A stretch of 38,646 bases of DNA from Massilia horti (GTDB taxonomy: Bacteria > Pseudomonadota > Gammaproteobacteria > Burkholderiales > Burkholderiaceae_D), in assembly GCF_004614195.1 (NCBI RefSeq), contig NZ_SPUM01000013.1, positions 1 to 38,646 on the forward strand, read 5' to 3'. Below, piece after piece: positions 9,001-16,898 of this stretch. The translations under genes were made by a program, and so were the position numbers. Under the pieces are notes generated by a model. It had not been told where the DNA came from and searched no databases. It was given only the letters and a program-made list of their open reading frames with translations. How positions within the stretch are numbered: the first letter of the stretch is position 1; each line of letters opens with the position of its first letter.

Positions 9001-10792
9001 GGTCGCGTGGTGGATCAGCCGGCCGGCCCCGCGGCAGGCGCCGCGTCTGTCCACGGACCAGAAGAAGTTCCTGCACCTGCTGGCGCGCCGGACCTGGAGC
9101 TTTTTCGAAACCCACCTTGGCCCCGCGGACAACTGGCTCCCGCCGGACCAGATGCAGGAGCAGCCAACTGCCGTTGTCGTGCACCGCACCTCGCCCACCA
9201 ATATCGGCATGGCGCTGCTGGCCAACCTGACCGCTTGGGATTTTGGATTCATCGCCACCTCGACCCTGCTCGCACGCAGCCGCGCAACGCTGTCGACGAT
9301 GGCAGGGCTCGCGCGTTACCGCGGCCACTTCTATAACTGGTACGACACGCAAACGCTTGAGCCGCTGCAGCCGCTGTACATTTCTTCGGCCGACAGCGGC
9401 AACCTGGCCGCGCACTTGCTGACGCTCGCGAGCGGTCTGGCGCAACTGGCTGATCAGCCGATCGCGGGGGCCCGGTCGCTCGCAGGCATCTGCGCCACTG
9501 TGCAGGTGCTGGTCGAGGCCTGCGCCGGGGAAGAGGATCTGCGCGAGGCGCTGGCCGCGCTCGCGCACCAGCTTTCTCCCGAGCGCTGCAGCAATCTGGA
9601 TACGCTGCCCGGACAAGCCGACTGTCTCCAGGCCGCGTGCATCAAGGCCGAGGCGATAGTCGCGACGCTGACACCAAGCGCGGACCCCGAGATCCGCGGC
9701 TGGGCTGGCAAGCTGGCCGCCCAATGCCAGGCAGCGCGAGACGAGCTGTTCGCACTCGCGCCGTGGATGCACGTCGCGCAGGAATACGTGCTCGATGCGA
9801 GCCTGACGCGCATCCCGACCCTGCGCGAACTGGCCGGTTTCAGTTTCGGCCACATGCCTTCCGGTGACCCGGCGCCTGAGCAGGTGGAGCGCCACCAGGC
9901 GCTGGCAAAGCTGGTGGCAGAGGGCCGCGCCGAGGCGCGTGCACGGCTATCCGAGATCGAGAAACTCGCGGGGCAGGCACGCGCGTTCGCGGTCATGGAC
10001 TTTGGTTTGCTGTACGACGCAGGCACCCGTCTGCTGGCGACCGGCTATGACGTGGGCGAACACCGATTGGATGCTGCCAGCTGCGACCTGCTCGCGTCCG
10101 AAACGCGGCTGGCCAGCTTCGTCGCCATCGCGCAGGGGCAGCTCCCGCAGGAACACTGGTTCGCGCTTGGGCGCCAGATGTGCTCCATCAAAGGCGAGCA
10201 GATGCTGCTGTCGCGCAGCGGCTCGATGTCCGAGTACCTGATGCCGGTGCTGGTGATGCCGACGTACCGCAACACGCTGCTCGACCAGGCCTGCCGCGGA
10301 ATCGTCGGTGCGCAGATCGATTACGGGAGCAGGAACGAAGTCCCATGGGGCATATCGGAGTCCTGCTACAACGCGATCGACGCCTCGTCCAATTACCAGT
10401 ACCGGGAGTTTGGCGTACCCGGCGCACGATTGAAGCGCGAACAGGGCGATGACCTGGTGATCGCGCCGTATGCCACCATGCTGGCGCTGATGGTTGAGCC
10501 GGAACAGGCCTGCGCCAACCTGCAGCGCTTGGCGCAGTTGGACTTGATGTGCCGCTACGGCTTTTATGATGCGGTCGACTACACCGCGGATCGCCTGGGG
10601 CACGGGCAGGATTTTGCTGTCGTGCGCGCGTTCATGACGCGCCATCAGGGCATGGGCTTGCTGGCGCTGTCGCACCTGCTGCACGACCGGCCGATGCAGC
10701 GGCGTTTCGTAGCCGACCCGCAGTTTCAGGCCACCTTGCTGCTATTGCAGGAGCCGCAGTCCGACGCGGTGTCAAAAATGTTTCCCCAATGA
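6008..10792 (+). CDS. Cyclic beta-1,2-glucan synthase-like protein lacking the GH94 part
   Basis: A protein of about 1594 residues that resembles the N-terminal two thirds of NdvB/Cgs. The conserved opening PLRAELLGVDQMAVHGRQLA comes first. Membrane segments lie near residues 417-470, 837-878 and 965-1003. The GT84 glycosyltransferase region has DADTRLPRDA (D654 begins the DxD) and the conserved STDQLAGGYVRAGL and RWIRGDWQL. From about residue 1030 comes the GH189-type transglycosylase region, ending with FYDAVDYT and TRHQGMGLLALSHLL. Rhizobial NdvB is about 2800 residues and continues into GH94 phosphorylase modules; here the gene stops right after the GH189 end. The likely product is a periplasmic or extracellular beta-1,2-glucan, with ring size less controlled (inference). 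A TTG at 5996 is also in frame, but the TTG at 6008 has GAGGA five bases upstream, so I prefer it. Confidence 0.82.
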   Translation: MKVERSTQRPRHGLNHPRLSRVADAAPLRAELLGVDQMAVHGRQLAKQHKAGAQGGPDRMLARLADNAAVVARATTRLTHSANAGGRLTPADECLLDNIHLIEEQVRTAPRSLPKAYSRRLPRLADPAGMPRVYQLALEVIAHGDGRFEREGLVRLIEAYQEVAPLTLGELRAIPIMLRLVLIENLRRLSARLEDGCAQRDLASAWAGRMAAVAESRPGDLILEVADMERAVQPMGSSFIAELAHRLQGQSGVLPQALEWVAMRLKDAGSTIEQQVQADMAAQDADLASISNSVKSLRLLGATDWRQFVETMSAVEQTLRLDPAGTYARMDFSTRDHYRHVVERLARQCGHTEPEVAAEALALAGEPRSPTEGGLDLRLRHIGYYLIGPGLPLLGRRLQPRSRALARLRRVAPLPAYLGAIGLFTVLLSAAVVAIAQHGGAEGGLLVLLAVLAAICSSQLALALVNAIVTRLVTPKPLPRMDFSCGIPADCQSIVVVPSLLASSDNVAALCEALEVHYLANRERGGARRNLRFCLLTDLADAPQQEMFGDAELVEQARVAIELLNARYGHAHQIDAQNEEGEPGQVMVRFEPFLLLHRPRTWNESEQAWIGRERKQGQLADFNLFLRGGARDRFAVVVGGTEGLANVRYVITLDADTRLPRDAARKFVAAMAHPLNQPVLDPASGRVIEGYGILQPRVLSQQVSENASRYERLFCAEPGVSDLYQDLFGEGTFAGKGIYEVDTFERVLDQRLPDNVLSTDQLAGGYVRAGLLSDDQLYEPCPASYGDDASRRCRWIRGDWQLAPWLRSKVPAAGGGREPNPLSPFARWKLFDNLRRSLVAPSLTALLLCCWALLTGPALWSAAVLVVFFLPAFAGALVRLLDKPENVSWRAHLADSMPRARIAFCRAVLGMIFLPHEAWYSVDAIARTAWRMLVSRRHLLQWKASVRTRSSNEMERNWCDMWFSPVLAVGTATLLSFANPLALFAAAPLLLLWFLAPVVAWWISRPAPRQAPRLSTDQKKFLHLLARRTWSFFETHLGPADNWLPPDQMQEQPTAVVVHRTSPTNIGMALLANLTAWDFGFIATSTLLARSRATLSTMAGLARYRGHFYNWYDTQTLEPLQPLYISSADSGNLAAHLLTLASGLAQLADQPIAGARSLAGICATVQVLVEACAGEEDLREALAALAHQLSPERCSNLDTLPGQADCLQAACIKAEAIVATLTPSADPEIRGWAGKLAAQCQAARDELFALAPWMHVAQEYVLDASLTRIPTLRELAGFSFGHMPSGDPAPEQVERHQALAKLVAEGRAEARARLSEIEKLAGQARAFAVMDFGLLYDAGTRLLATGYDVGEHRLDAASCDLLASETRLASFVAIAQGQLPQEHWFALGRQMCSIKGEQMLLSRSGSMSEYLMPVLVMPTYRNTLLDQACRGIVGAQIDYGSRNEVPWGISESCYNAIDASSNYQYREFGVPGARLKREQGDDLVIAPYATMLALMVEPEQACANLQRLAQLDLMCRYGFYDAVDYTADRLGHGQDFAVVRAFMTRHQGMGLLALSHLLHDRPMQRRFVADPQFQATLLLLQEPQSDAVSKMFPQ

Positions 10793-10806
10793 ATTTATTT
10801 TTCACT

Positions 10807-10827
10807 AAATTAATTATTTATTAATTT
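10807..10827. terminator. AT-only hairpin after the glucan synthase-like gene
   Basis: AAATTAAT, a five-base loop and ATTAATTT form a perfect inverted repeat 14 bp after the stop codon, followed by T residues. The block 10793-10829 is almost pure A/T in a GC-rich genome. A stem made only of A-T pairs is weak for a terminator, so this may instead be a scar or a protein site. Confidence 0.35.
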
Positions 10828-10876
10828 TCCGCAAGGCTAGAAGCTTGGCGAGGCTCGGCGGGTCAAAGTGGCAATT

Positions 10877-10899
10877 GATGCAATTGCAAGAATTGCATC
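10877..10899 (+). promoter_or_regulatory. 23-bp perfect inverted repeat abutting the DUF3604 start codon
   Basis: GATGCAATT at 10877-10885 and AATTGCATC at 10891-10899 are perfect complements around the loop GCAAG. The repeat ends exactly one base before the ATG at 10900. In RNA it would fold over the ribosome-binding region; in DNA it is a good operator shape. Another GCAATTG at 10871-10877 overlaps its left edge. No separate Shine-Dalgarno sequence is visible. Confidence 0.5.
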
Positions 10900-12597
10900 A
10901 TGGATACCTTACCTCGCCCCTACCACCGCCTCGCCTGCCTGGCCGCCTCCTGCTGCATTGCCTCCGCCATTGCCGCACCGCTTGAGCACCGCGAGTTCGA
11001 AGCCACCCTTTACGCGCCCTACACGGCTACTGCCGGCACCGGCGCAATGTCGCCCGAAGCGCGCACCTTCACCCTCGATTTCGAATACCCGGGCCTGCAG
11101 CGGCCGCAAACGGTCGACTGGCACCTGGAGCTGCTGGCGCCGTCCGGCAGCGTGGTCGAGCGCTGGCAGGGATCGGTCACGCTGAGTGGCGATCCGGTCA
11201 GCGTGCCGGTGGACTGGTCCGGCCGCAGCGCCGGATCGCCCGGCATCTACCGCGTGCGCATGCGTGCCGTGAGCCGCGATGCCGGCCCGCCTCCGACGAC
11301 AAGCGAGGTGGAAGAGGTCGAGCAGTCGTGGGAGATTTCAGTCGGCGCGCCTGCCGCCCCGAACCTGCCGCACTTTGCGCCGATGCCGGTCGGCCGTGAC
11401 CAGCGTGCCGATGTGGGGACGTCGCAAATAGCGCCGGCGCCGGCATCGCTGCCATACACGGTCTACTTCGGCAACCTGCACAGCCAGACCAACCACAGCG
11501 ACGGCGGCGGTGACCTGGCCAGTTGCAAGGGCGCGCAGGACCCGCAGACCGGCAAGTTCGGCCCCGACGCGGCCTACGCCTATGCGCGCGAAAAGGGACT
11601 CGACATGCTGTTCACGTCCGAGCACAACCACATGTACGACGGTTCGGACGGCACCAATCCCAACGCCGACGTGGGCGCCGCCAAGGCCCGCTACCAGTCG
11701 GGTCTCGCGACGGCAGCCAGCTTTACAAAGGCTCACCACGGCTTTTTGGCGATCTACGGCCTGGAGTGGGGGGTGATCAACAACGGCGGCCACCTGAACA
11801 TCTTCAACAGCCCCGAGCTGCTCGGCTGGGAAAAGAACGCCAAGGGCGAGCTCGTGGCCGACACGCTCACGCCGCGCAGCGACTACGCCGCGCTGTACAC
11901 CTTGATGAGGAAGCGCGGCTGGATCGGCCAGTTCAACCATCCGGCGATCACCGGCCAATTCATCGTGAACGGCGTCCCGCTTGCTTACACCCGTGACGGC
12001 GACCAGGTGATGGCCCTGTGCGAAGTGTTGAACAGCACCGCGTTTTCGAACAACGACAGCGAAACCGAGACCCGGCGCAGCAACTTCGAAATGGCCTGTA
12101 ACAAGCTGCTGGAAGCGGGATACCATGTCGCATTCTCCAGCGACCAGGACAATCACTGCGCCAACTGGGGCGCCTCCTACACCAACCGCACGGCGGTGCT
12201 GATCCCCGCGCACAAGCCGCTCACGCAGGCCAGCTTCCTGCAGGCGGTGAAGGCGCGCCGCGTGTTTGCGACAATGGACAAGAACTCGCAGCTGGTGCTG
12301 ACCGCGAACAGCCACATCATGGGCGAACGCTTCGTCAATAAGGGACCGCTGACGCTCACCGTGCATTTCGCCAGCAGCACCGGCAAGAGCGTGGCCTCGG
12401 TGGCGGTGATGGAGGGCGTACCGGGACGGGGTGGCAGCGTGAGCCAGTTGTCGGCGACCGGCGTTACCACCATCACACCCGCGCCGGGCGAGCATTTTTA
12501 TTACGCCAAGGTGACGCAGAACGACGGGAACATCCTGTGGTCGGCGCCGGTGTGGGTGAGGCAGGCCGCGGGGCCGAAGCCGGCCAGGAAACGGTAA
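10900..12597 (+). CDS. Secreted DUF3604 (PHP-like) protein
   Basis: A 565-residue protein with a Sec signal peptide (hydrophobic residues of about 10-25, ending AIAAP). A beta-rich N-terminal region of about 160 residues precedes the DUF3604 domain. That domain opens with YFGNLHSQTNHSDGGGD, where H194 and H199 match the first metal-binding motif of PHP-type phosphoesterases. It continues with FTSEHNHMYDG, LEWGVINNGGHLNIFN and FNHPAITGQF. PHP enzymes are metal-dependent hydrolases, but DUF3604 members have no established general substrate. The family is often called a large exported phosphoesterase, and the signal peptide agrees with action in the periplasm. The start is the first in-frame ATG; it directly follows a perfect 23-bp inverted repeat. 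It sits 107 bp after the glucan synthase-like gene, with no obvious functional link. Confidence 0.85.
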   Translation: MDTLPRPYHRLACLAASCCIASAIAAPLEHREFEATLYAPYTATAGTGAMSPEARTFTLDFEYPGLQRPQTVDWHLELLAPSGSVVERWQGSVTLSGDPVSVPVDWSGRSAGSPGIYRVRMRAVSRDAGPPPTTSEVEEVEQSWEISVGAPAAPNLPHFAPMPVGRDQRADVGTSQIAPAPASLPYTVYFGNLHSQTNHSDGGGDLASCKGAQDPQTGKFGPDAAYAYAREKGLDMLFTSEHNHMYDGSDGTNPNADVGAAKARYQSGLATAASFTKAHHGFLAIYGLEWGVINNGGHLNIFNSPELLGWEKNAKGELVADTLTPRSDYAALYTLMRKRGWIGQFNHPAITGQFIVNGVPLAYTRDGDQVMALCEVLNSTAFSNNDSETETRRSNFEMACNKLLEAGYHVAFSSDQDNHCANWGASYTNRTAVLIPAHKPLTQASFLQAVKARRVFATMDKNSQLVLTANSHIMGERFVNKGPLTLTVHFASSTGKSVASVAVMEGVPGRGGSVSQLSATGVTTITPAPGEHFYYAKVTQNDGNILWSAPVWVRQAAGPKPARKR

Positions 12598-12604
12598 ATT
12601 CACC

Positions 12605-12686
12605 CCGTCGTTCCCGCGGAGGCCGGAACCCATGCTGAGCGTCATTTCACGCGGCCTATGGGCCCCCGCCTTCGCGGGGGCGACGG
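12605..12686. repeat. Intergenic hairpin repeat (CGTCGTTCCCG family), copy A
   Basis: The outer arms CCGTCG...CCCATG and CAT.GGGC...CGACGG pair across 82 bp. The right half is itself a strong hairpin, with CCCCCGC at 12663-12669, loop CTTC and GCGGGGG at 12674-12680. It lies between the converging DUF3604 gene and the 12707-13264 gene, where it could act as a two-way terminator. A related palindrome starts with the same ten bases at 15811. Confidence 0.7.
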
Positions 12687-12706
12687 TGGTTATGCTGCTA
12701 ACCGCG

Positions 12707-13264
12707 TTATTTTGCGACGCGTTCGAATACGAGCGTATCGATCATGCGCCATTCGCGCGGCGCGGCGTGCACCTCGTACGTCATGCGCCAGCTGTTATCG
12801 GACAGCTTTGCGAATACAAACCGCTCCTCGCGCAGGGGATCGCTCGAGATCGTGCGCGAGAACGTGATCGTGCCGTCGTTCCAGCCGTCGCTGTCAAAAC
12901 TACGTGCGCTGCCACCGTTGTCGTTGACGGTCATGACCAGCTTGCGCGTCGTACTGTCAAAGCCCCACATGCCCAGCGCCTTGTAGCTGTTCGGTGCCCG
13001 GTCCGTGTGGCGGTATTCAAGCCACTGTCCATCGAGTTCGAGGCGAAAGCTAACATCCGCTTCGATCGGCCGGCCAGACGCGAACTGTCCCTTGCCCGCC
13101 CAGTCTCCGCTGAAAAAAGCTGCCATATCGGCCGGCACGCGCGGCGGCGGTTCAAACTTGCGCTGCTGCTGCCCCGGTGCCGGAGCGGTAGCCGGTTGCG
13201 CGAAGGAGGGCGCCGCCGCGCAGGCAATCAGCGTGGCGGTGATCAGGGAAATCGCTTGTCTCAT
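12707..13264 (-). CDS. Secreted beta-rich protein of unknown function (DUF1579-like)
   Basis: A 185-residue protein. The signal peptide MRQAISLITATLIACAAAPSFAQ is followed by a Pro/Gln linker and a compact domain. Strands rich in aromatic residues (FFSGDWAGKGQF, DGQWLEYRHTDR, LGMWGFDSTTRKLVMTVND, SWRMTYEV) suggest a lipocalin- or DUF1579-like barrel. No catalytic motif is visible. The frame is open upstream to 13342, but the signal peptide fixes the start at the ATG at 13262-13264. It begins 22 bp after the UPF0016 exporter gene on the same strand, so it is probably the second gene of that transcript. Function is unknown, and the family call is tentative. Confidence 0.7.
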   Translation of the reverse strand: MRQAISLITATLIACAAAPSFAQPATAPAPGQQQRKFEPPPRVPADMAAFFSGDWAGKGQFASGRPIEADVSFRLELDGQWLEYRHTDRAPNSYKALGMWGFDSTTRKLVMTVNDNGGSARSFDSDGWNDGTITFSRTISSDPLREERFVFAKLSDNSWRMTYEVHAAPREWRMIDTLVFERVAK

Positions 13265-13286
13265 TTTGTTTTTGTTGAAAAGTGAA

Positions 13287-13862
13287 TCAGAAGCCGAGGC
13301 CCGCGCCCACACCGAGCAGCGTCGCGATGCCGAGCACCGCAAAAATCAGCGCCGCCAGGCCGTGCACCAGCTTGATCGGCACTTTGTTGGCGATGCGGCC
13401 GCCAAAGTACACCGCCGGCACGTTCGCCAGCAGCATGCCGAAGGTGGTGCCCGCCACCACCGCCACGACGGACGAATAACGCGCTGCCAGCGCCACCGTC
13501 GCAACCTGGGTCTTGTCGCCCATCTCGGCCAGGAAGAACGCAATCACCGTGGTGAGGAATACACCGAACCTGGCCATCTTGGTTTCCTCCTCATCGATTT
13601 CGTCAGGCACCATGATCCAGGCAGCCATCGCGATGAAGGACAGGCCGAGCACCCAGCGCATCACCTCCGGTCCCAGCAAATGGCTGACCAGCGCGCCGAC
13701 CGCGGCGGCGAAGGCATGATTGAACAGGGTCGCGACCAGGATGCCGCACACGATAGGCAGCGGACGGCGGAAGCGTGCCGCAAGCAGGAAGGCCAGTAAT
13801 TGGGTCTTGTCGCCGATCTCGGCAAGCGCCACGATACCGGTGGAGACGAGGAAGGCATCCAT
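13287..13862 (-). CDS. UPF0016/TMEM165-GDT1 family cation exporter
   Basis: A 191-residue inner-membrane protein with about six hydrophobic segments. Both signature motifs of the family are present: AEIGDKTQ near residue 15 and AEMGDKTQ in the second half (the E-x-G-D-K-T pattern), as expected from an inverted internal duplication. Family members move Mn2+ or Ca2+ out of the cytosol in exchange for protons; bacterial homologues such as MneA/MntX protect against manganese. The frame runs upstream to 13976, but residues before MDAFLVSTGIVALAEIGDK do not look like part of the family, so the start at 13862 is preferred. An extended -10 element lies about 30 bp upstream. No yybP-ykoY riboswitch is evident. 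Confidence 0.88.
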   Translation of the reverse strand: MDAFLVSTGIVALAEIGDKTQLLAFLLAARFRRPLPIVCGILVATLFNHAFAAAVGALVSHLLGPEVMRWVLGLSFIAMAAWIMVPDEIDEEETKMARFGVFLTTVIAFFLAEMGDKTQVATVALAARYSSVVAVVAGTTFGMLLANVPAVYFGGRIANKVPIKLVHGLAALIFAVLGIATLLGVGAGLGF

Positions 13863-13890
13863 GGGGAAGTGAGGCAGGTGAAAAGGGCGG

Positions 13891-13899
13891 ATCATAGCA
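13891..13899 (-). promoter_or_regulatory. Extended -10 promoter for the UPF0016 gene
   Basis: On the minus strand this reads TGCTATGAT, which matches the extended -10 consensus TGnTATAAT at eight of nine positions. No good -35 is seen, as is usual for extended -10 promoters. The predicted leader is only about 20-30 nt long. Confidence 0.5.
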
Positions 13900-13963
13900 G
13901 ACCCACGCGTGTTTGGCGTCGTGCCTTTCGCATGCATACGTGGCTTGGCGCCGGGCTTTTTGC

Positions 13964-13992
13964 TTTTGCAGCCCAACCGAAAGTGCTATTCT
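13964..13992 (+). promoter_or_regulatory. Candidate promoter of the serine hydrolase gene
   Basis: TTTTGC at 13964-13969 and TATTCT at 13987-13992 are 17 bp apart, an acceptable sigma-70 spacing, 64 bp upstream of the chosen ATG. The hexamers are only moderate matches. Confidence 0.35.
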
Positions 13993-14056
13993 CGCCGCAG
14001 CCCTCACGGCCAGTCTGGGTAAGACCGATGGCTATAACAGAAAGGACAACGAAAGA

Positions 14057-15679
14057 ATGCACTCCATGAACCGCATCGCAGCAGCAATCCTGATCGCTTT
14101 CTCCACCGCTGGCGCCTTTGCGCAGCCGGCGGCGGTTCCGGCATCCGCGCCGGCCGTCGCACCAGCGTACGACCTCGAGGCCGACGTCACGCGCGTGATG
14201 AAGGCCTTCGACGTGCCCGGCATCGCGATTGCCGTGGTAAAGGATGGACAAGTGCTCGAGGCGCGCGGTTTTGGTGTGCGCAAGCTGGGCGCGCCGGACA
14301 AGGTGGATGGCAAGACGCTGTTCGAGATCGCGTCCAACTCCAAGGCATTCACCGCAGCCGCACTGGCGATGCTGGTCGACGAAGGCAAGCTGGCGTGGGA
14401 CGACCCGGTGACCAAGCACCTGCCGGACTTCCAGATGTACGACGCCTACGTCACCCACGAGATGACGGTACGCGACCTGCTCACGCACCGCAGCGGCCTT
14501 GGGCTGGGCGCGGGCGACCTGCTGTGGTGGCCGAGCACCGGGTTCACTACCGACGAGATCATCCACAAGCTGCGCTACATTCGCCCGGCCACGAGCTTTC
14601 GCAGCAGTTACGCATACGATAACCTGCTCTACATCGTGGCCGGCAAAATCATCGCATCCAAGTCCGGCAAGAGCTGGGGCGAGACGGTGCGCGAGCGCAT
14701 CCTGCAGCCGCTTGGCATGACGACCACCACCACCAGCCTGGCGGAAAACGCGGGTAATCCGGACGTATCGAGCCCGCACAGCAAAATCAACGGCAAGATC
14801 TCGGTCGTCAAGCCGATGCCGGTGCCGAACGCGGTGGGCGCGGTCGGCATCAACACCAACGCCGAGGACATCGCGCGCTGGATGAACGTGCTGCTCGCGG
14901 GTGGCAAGATCGGCGTCGATGCCAACGGCAAGGAAGCGCGCCTGTTCAGCGCCAAGCAGTCGCGCGAGTTGTGGAGCGCCCAGACGCCGATGAAGATCAT
15001 GGAACCCAAGCCGACGATGGCCGCGACCAAGCCGAACTTCAGCGCCTACGGCCTGGGGTTCCAGCTGCGCGACTACCAGGGCAAGCTGCTGGCGATGCAC
15101 GGCGGTGCGCTGCAGGGCTTCTATTCGCGTGTGCTGCTGGTGCCGGAAGCGAAGCTGGGCATTGCGATCTTTACCAATGCCGAAAGCGGCGGTGCGCTCT
15201 CCGCGCTGCAGTATCGCCTGCTCGACCAGTATCTGGGCGCGGGGTCGACCGATTGGATCAAGATCGTCGCCGACGTCGAGAAAGAGGCGCACGAGAAGGA
15301 GCAGGCGCGCCTGAAGAAGGCTGACACGACGCGCGCCGCCAAGTCGCAGCCGTCGCTGCCGCTTGCACAGTACGACGGCGATTACGAGGATCAGTGGTAC
15401 GGCACCGCGACCATCAAGCACGTGGGCGGCAAGCAGGTGATGAGTTTTTCACGCACGCCAGACCTGACCGGGGAGCTGGAGCACTTCCAGCACGATACCT
15501 TCATCGTGCGCTGGAAGGAGCGCAACTTCAACGCCGACGCATACGTGACCTTCGCGTTGAACCCGGACGGTTCGATCGAGCGTATGAAGATGAAGGCCGT
15601 CTCCACCGAGACCGACTTCTCGTATGACTTCCACGATCTGAGTTTTGTGCCCGTGAAGAAGGCGGCAGAGGCGAACTAA
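14057..15679 (+). CDS. Serine hydrolase of the beta-lactamase class C / PBP-like family with C-terminal DUF3471
   Basis: A 540-residue exported protein. The signal peptide MNRIAAAILIAFSTAGAFAQ is followed by a Pro/Ala linker and a beta-lactamase/transpeptidase-like domain. The three active-site elements are visible: S93-NSK96 (SxxK), Y187-DN189 (YxN) and H348-GG350 (the KTG-equivalent HxG). The last hundred or so residues (YDGDYEDQWYGTATI onward) look like the DUF3471 lipocalin-like cap common in these proteins. The family includes esterases, D-aminopeptidases and PBP4*-like proteins, so beta-lactam hydrolysis should not be assumed. The frame is open from 13913, but the signal peptide and AAGGA at 14042-14046 place the start at 14057; ATG 14066 is the alternative. 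Confidence 0.88.
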   Translation: MHSMNRIAAAILIAFSTAGAFAQPAAVPASAPAVAPAYDLEADVTRVMKAFDVPGIAIAVVKDGQVLEARGFGVRKLGAPDKVDGKTLFEIASNSKAFTAAALAMLVDEGKLAWDDPVTKHLPDFQMYDAYVTHEMTVRDLLTHRSGLGLGAGDLLWWPSTGFTTDEIIHKLRYIRPATSFRSSYAYDNLLYIVAGKIIASKSGKSWGETVRERILQPLGMTTTTTSLAENAGNPDVSSPHSKINGKISVVKPMPVPNAVGAVGINTNAEDIARWMNVLLAGGKIGVDANGKEARLFSAKQSRELWSAQTPMKIMEPKPTMAATKPNFSAYGLGFQLRDYQGKLLAMHGGALQGFYSRVLLVPEAKLGIAIFTNAESGGALSALQYRLLDQYLGAGSTDWIKIVADVEKEAHEKEQARLKKADTTRAAKSQPSLPLAQYDGDYEDQWYGTATIKHVGGKQVMSFSRTPDLTGELEHFQHDTFIVRWKERNFNADAYVTFALNPDGSIERMKMKAVSTETDFSYDFHDLSFVPVKKAAEAN

Positions 15680-15684
15680 GCATT

Positions 15685-15790
15685 CGTAGGGTGCGCACCT
15701 GTGCGCACGCGGTTCGCGAACGCAGCGTGGTAGAGCAGCAGCCGCAAGTCCGCATGCGATGACCGCGTGCGCACAGGTGCGCACCCTACG
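15685..15790 (+). repeat. Palindromic intergenic element, copy 2
   Basis: This is a complete 106-bp copy. The arms at 15685-15713 and 15762-15790 are perfect 29-bp inverted repeats beginning CGTAGGGTGCGCAC. It lies seven bases after the serine hydrolase stop codon region, between converging genes. No flanking target duplication is obvious. Confidence 0.9.
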
Positions 15791-15810
15791 CCTCTGCGCT
15801 GAAGTTAGCA

Positions 15811-15848
15811 CGTCGTTCCCGGGCTCGGCGCCGAGCCCGGGGACGACG
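15811..15848. terminator. 38-bp palindrome, likely two-way terminator (CGTCGTTCCCG family, copy B)
   Basis: CGTCGTTCCCGGGCTCGGC is followed directly by its complement, with one T/C difference that still allows G-U pairing in one strand. It lies between the converging serine hydrolase and methyltransferase-like genes. It shares its first ten bases with the repeat at 12605-12686. Confidence 0.6.
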
Positions 15849-15864
15849 GTATTCGCTCAAATGA

Positions 15865-16653
<789 letters not shown>

Positions 16654-16878
16654 GGGTCGCTTTCTCACTTGTTGAATGGATGGCGGCAGGGATAGGTGCG
16701 GGCCGCGTGCCGATCATCGGCGACTGTTGGTGTTGTCGTCAAGTTAACCGACGCGAGTAGCCAAATCGGGGCATGCCGATTCCTCGCACATGCCTGTTGT
16801 GAAAACGCGCGGCATACATATCCGATTCAACAAAGATTACCTATTCAAAATCTTTCGTTGCTGCTATCTTTTCCAACT

Positions 16879-16892
16879 TGACGCATCCGTCA
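16879..16892. promoter_or_regulatory. 14-bp palindrome upstream of the TldD operon promoter
   Basis: TGACG-CATC-CGTCA is a perfect dyad ending six bases before the proposed -35 element. Its position fits an activator or repressor site. Confidence 0.4.
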
Positions 16893-16898
16893 AAAAAA

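Noticed and set aside
10900..12597. Lipoprotein signal (LAASCC) in the DUF3604 protein
   Set aside because: The residue at -3 is Ala rather than Leu/Val/Ile, and a normal signal peptidase I site follows (AIAAP).
13863..14056. yybP-ykoY manganese riboswitch before the UPF0016 exporter gene
   Set aside because: The conserved core was not found on the minus strand, and an extended -10 leaves a leader of only about 20-30 nt.
14057..15679. Calling the serine hydrolase a true class C beta-lactamase (resistance gene)
   Set aside because: The third motif is HGG rather than KTG and a DUF3471-like tail is present, which fits esterase or peptidase relatives better.
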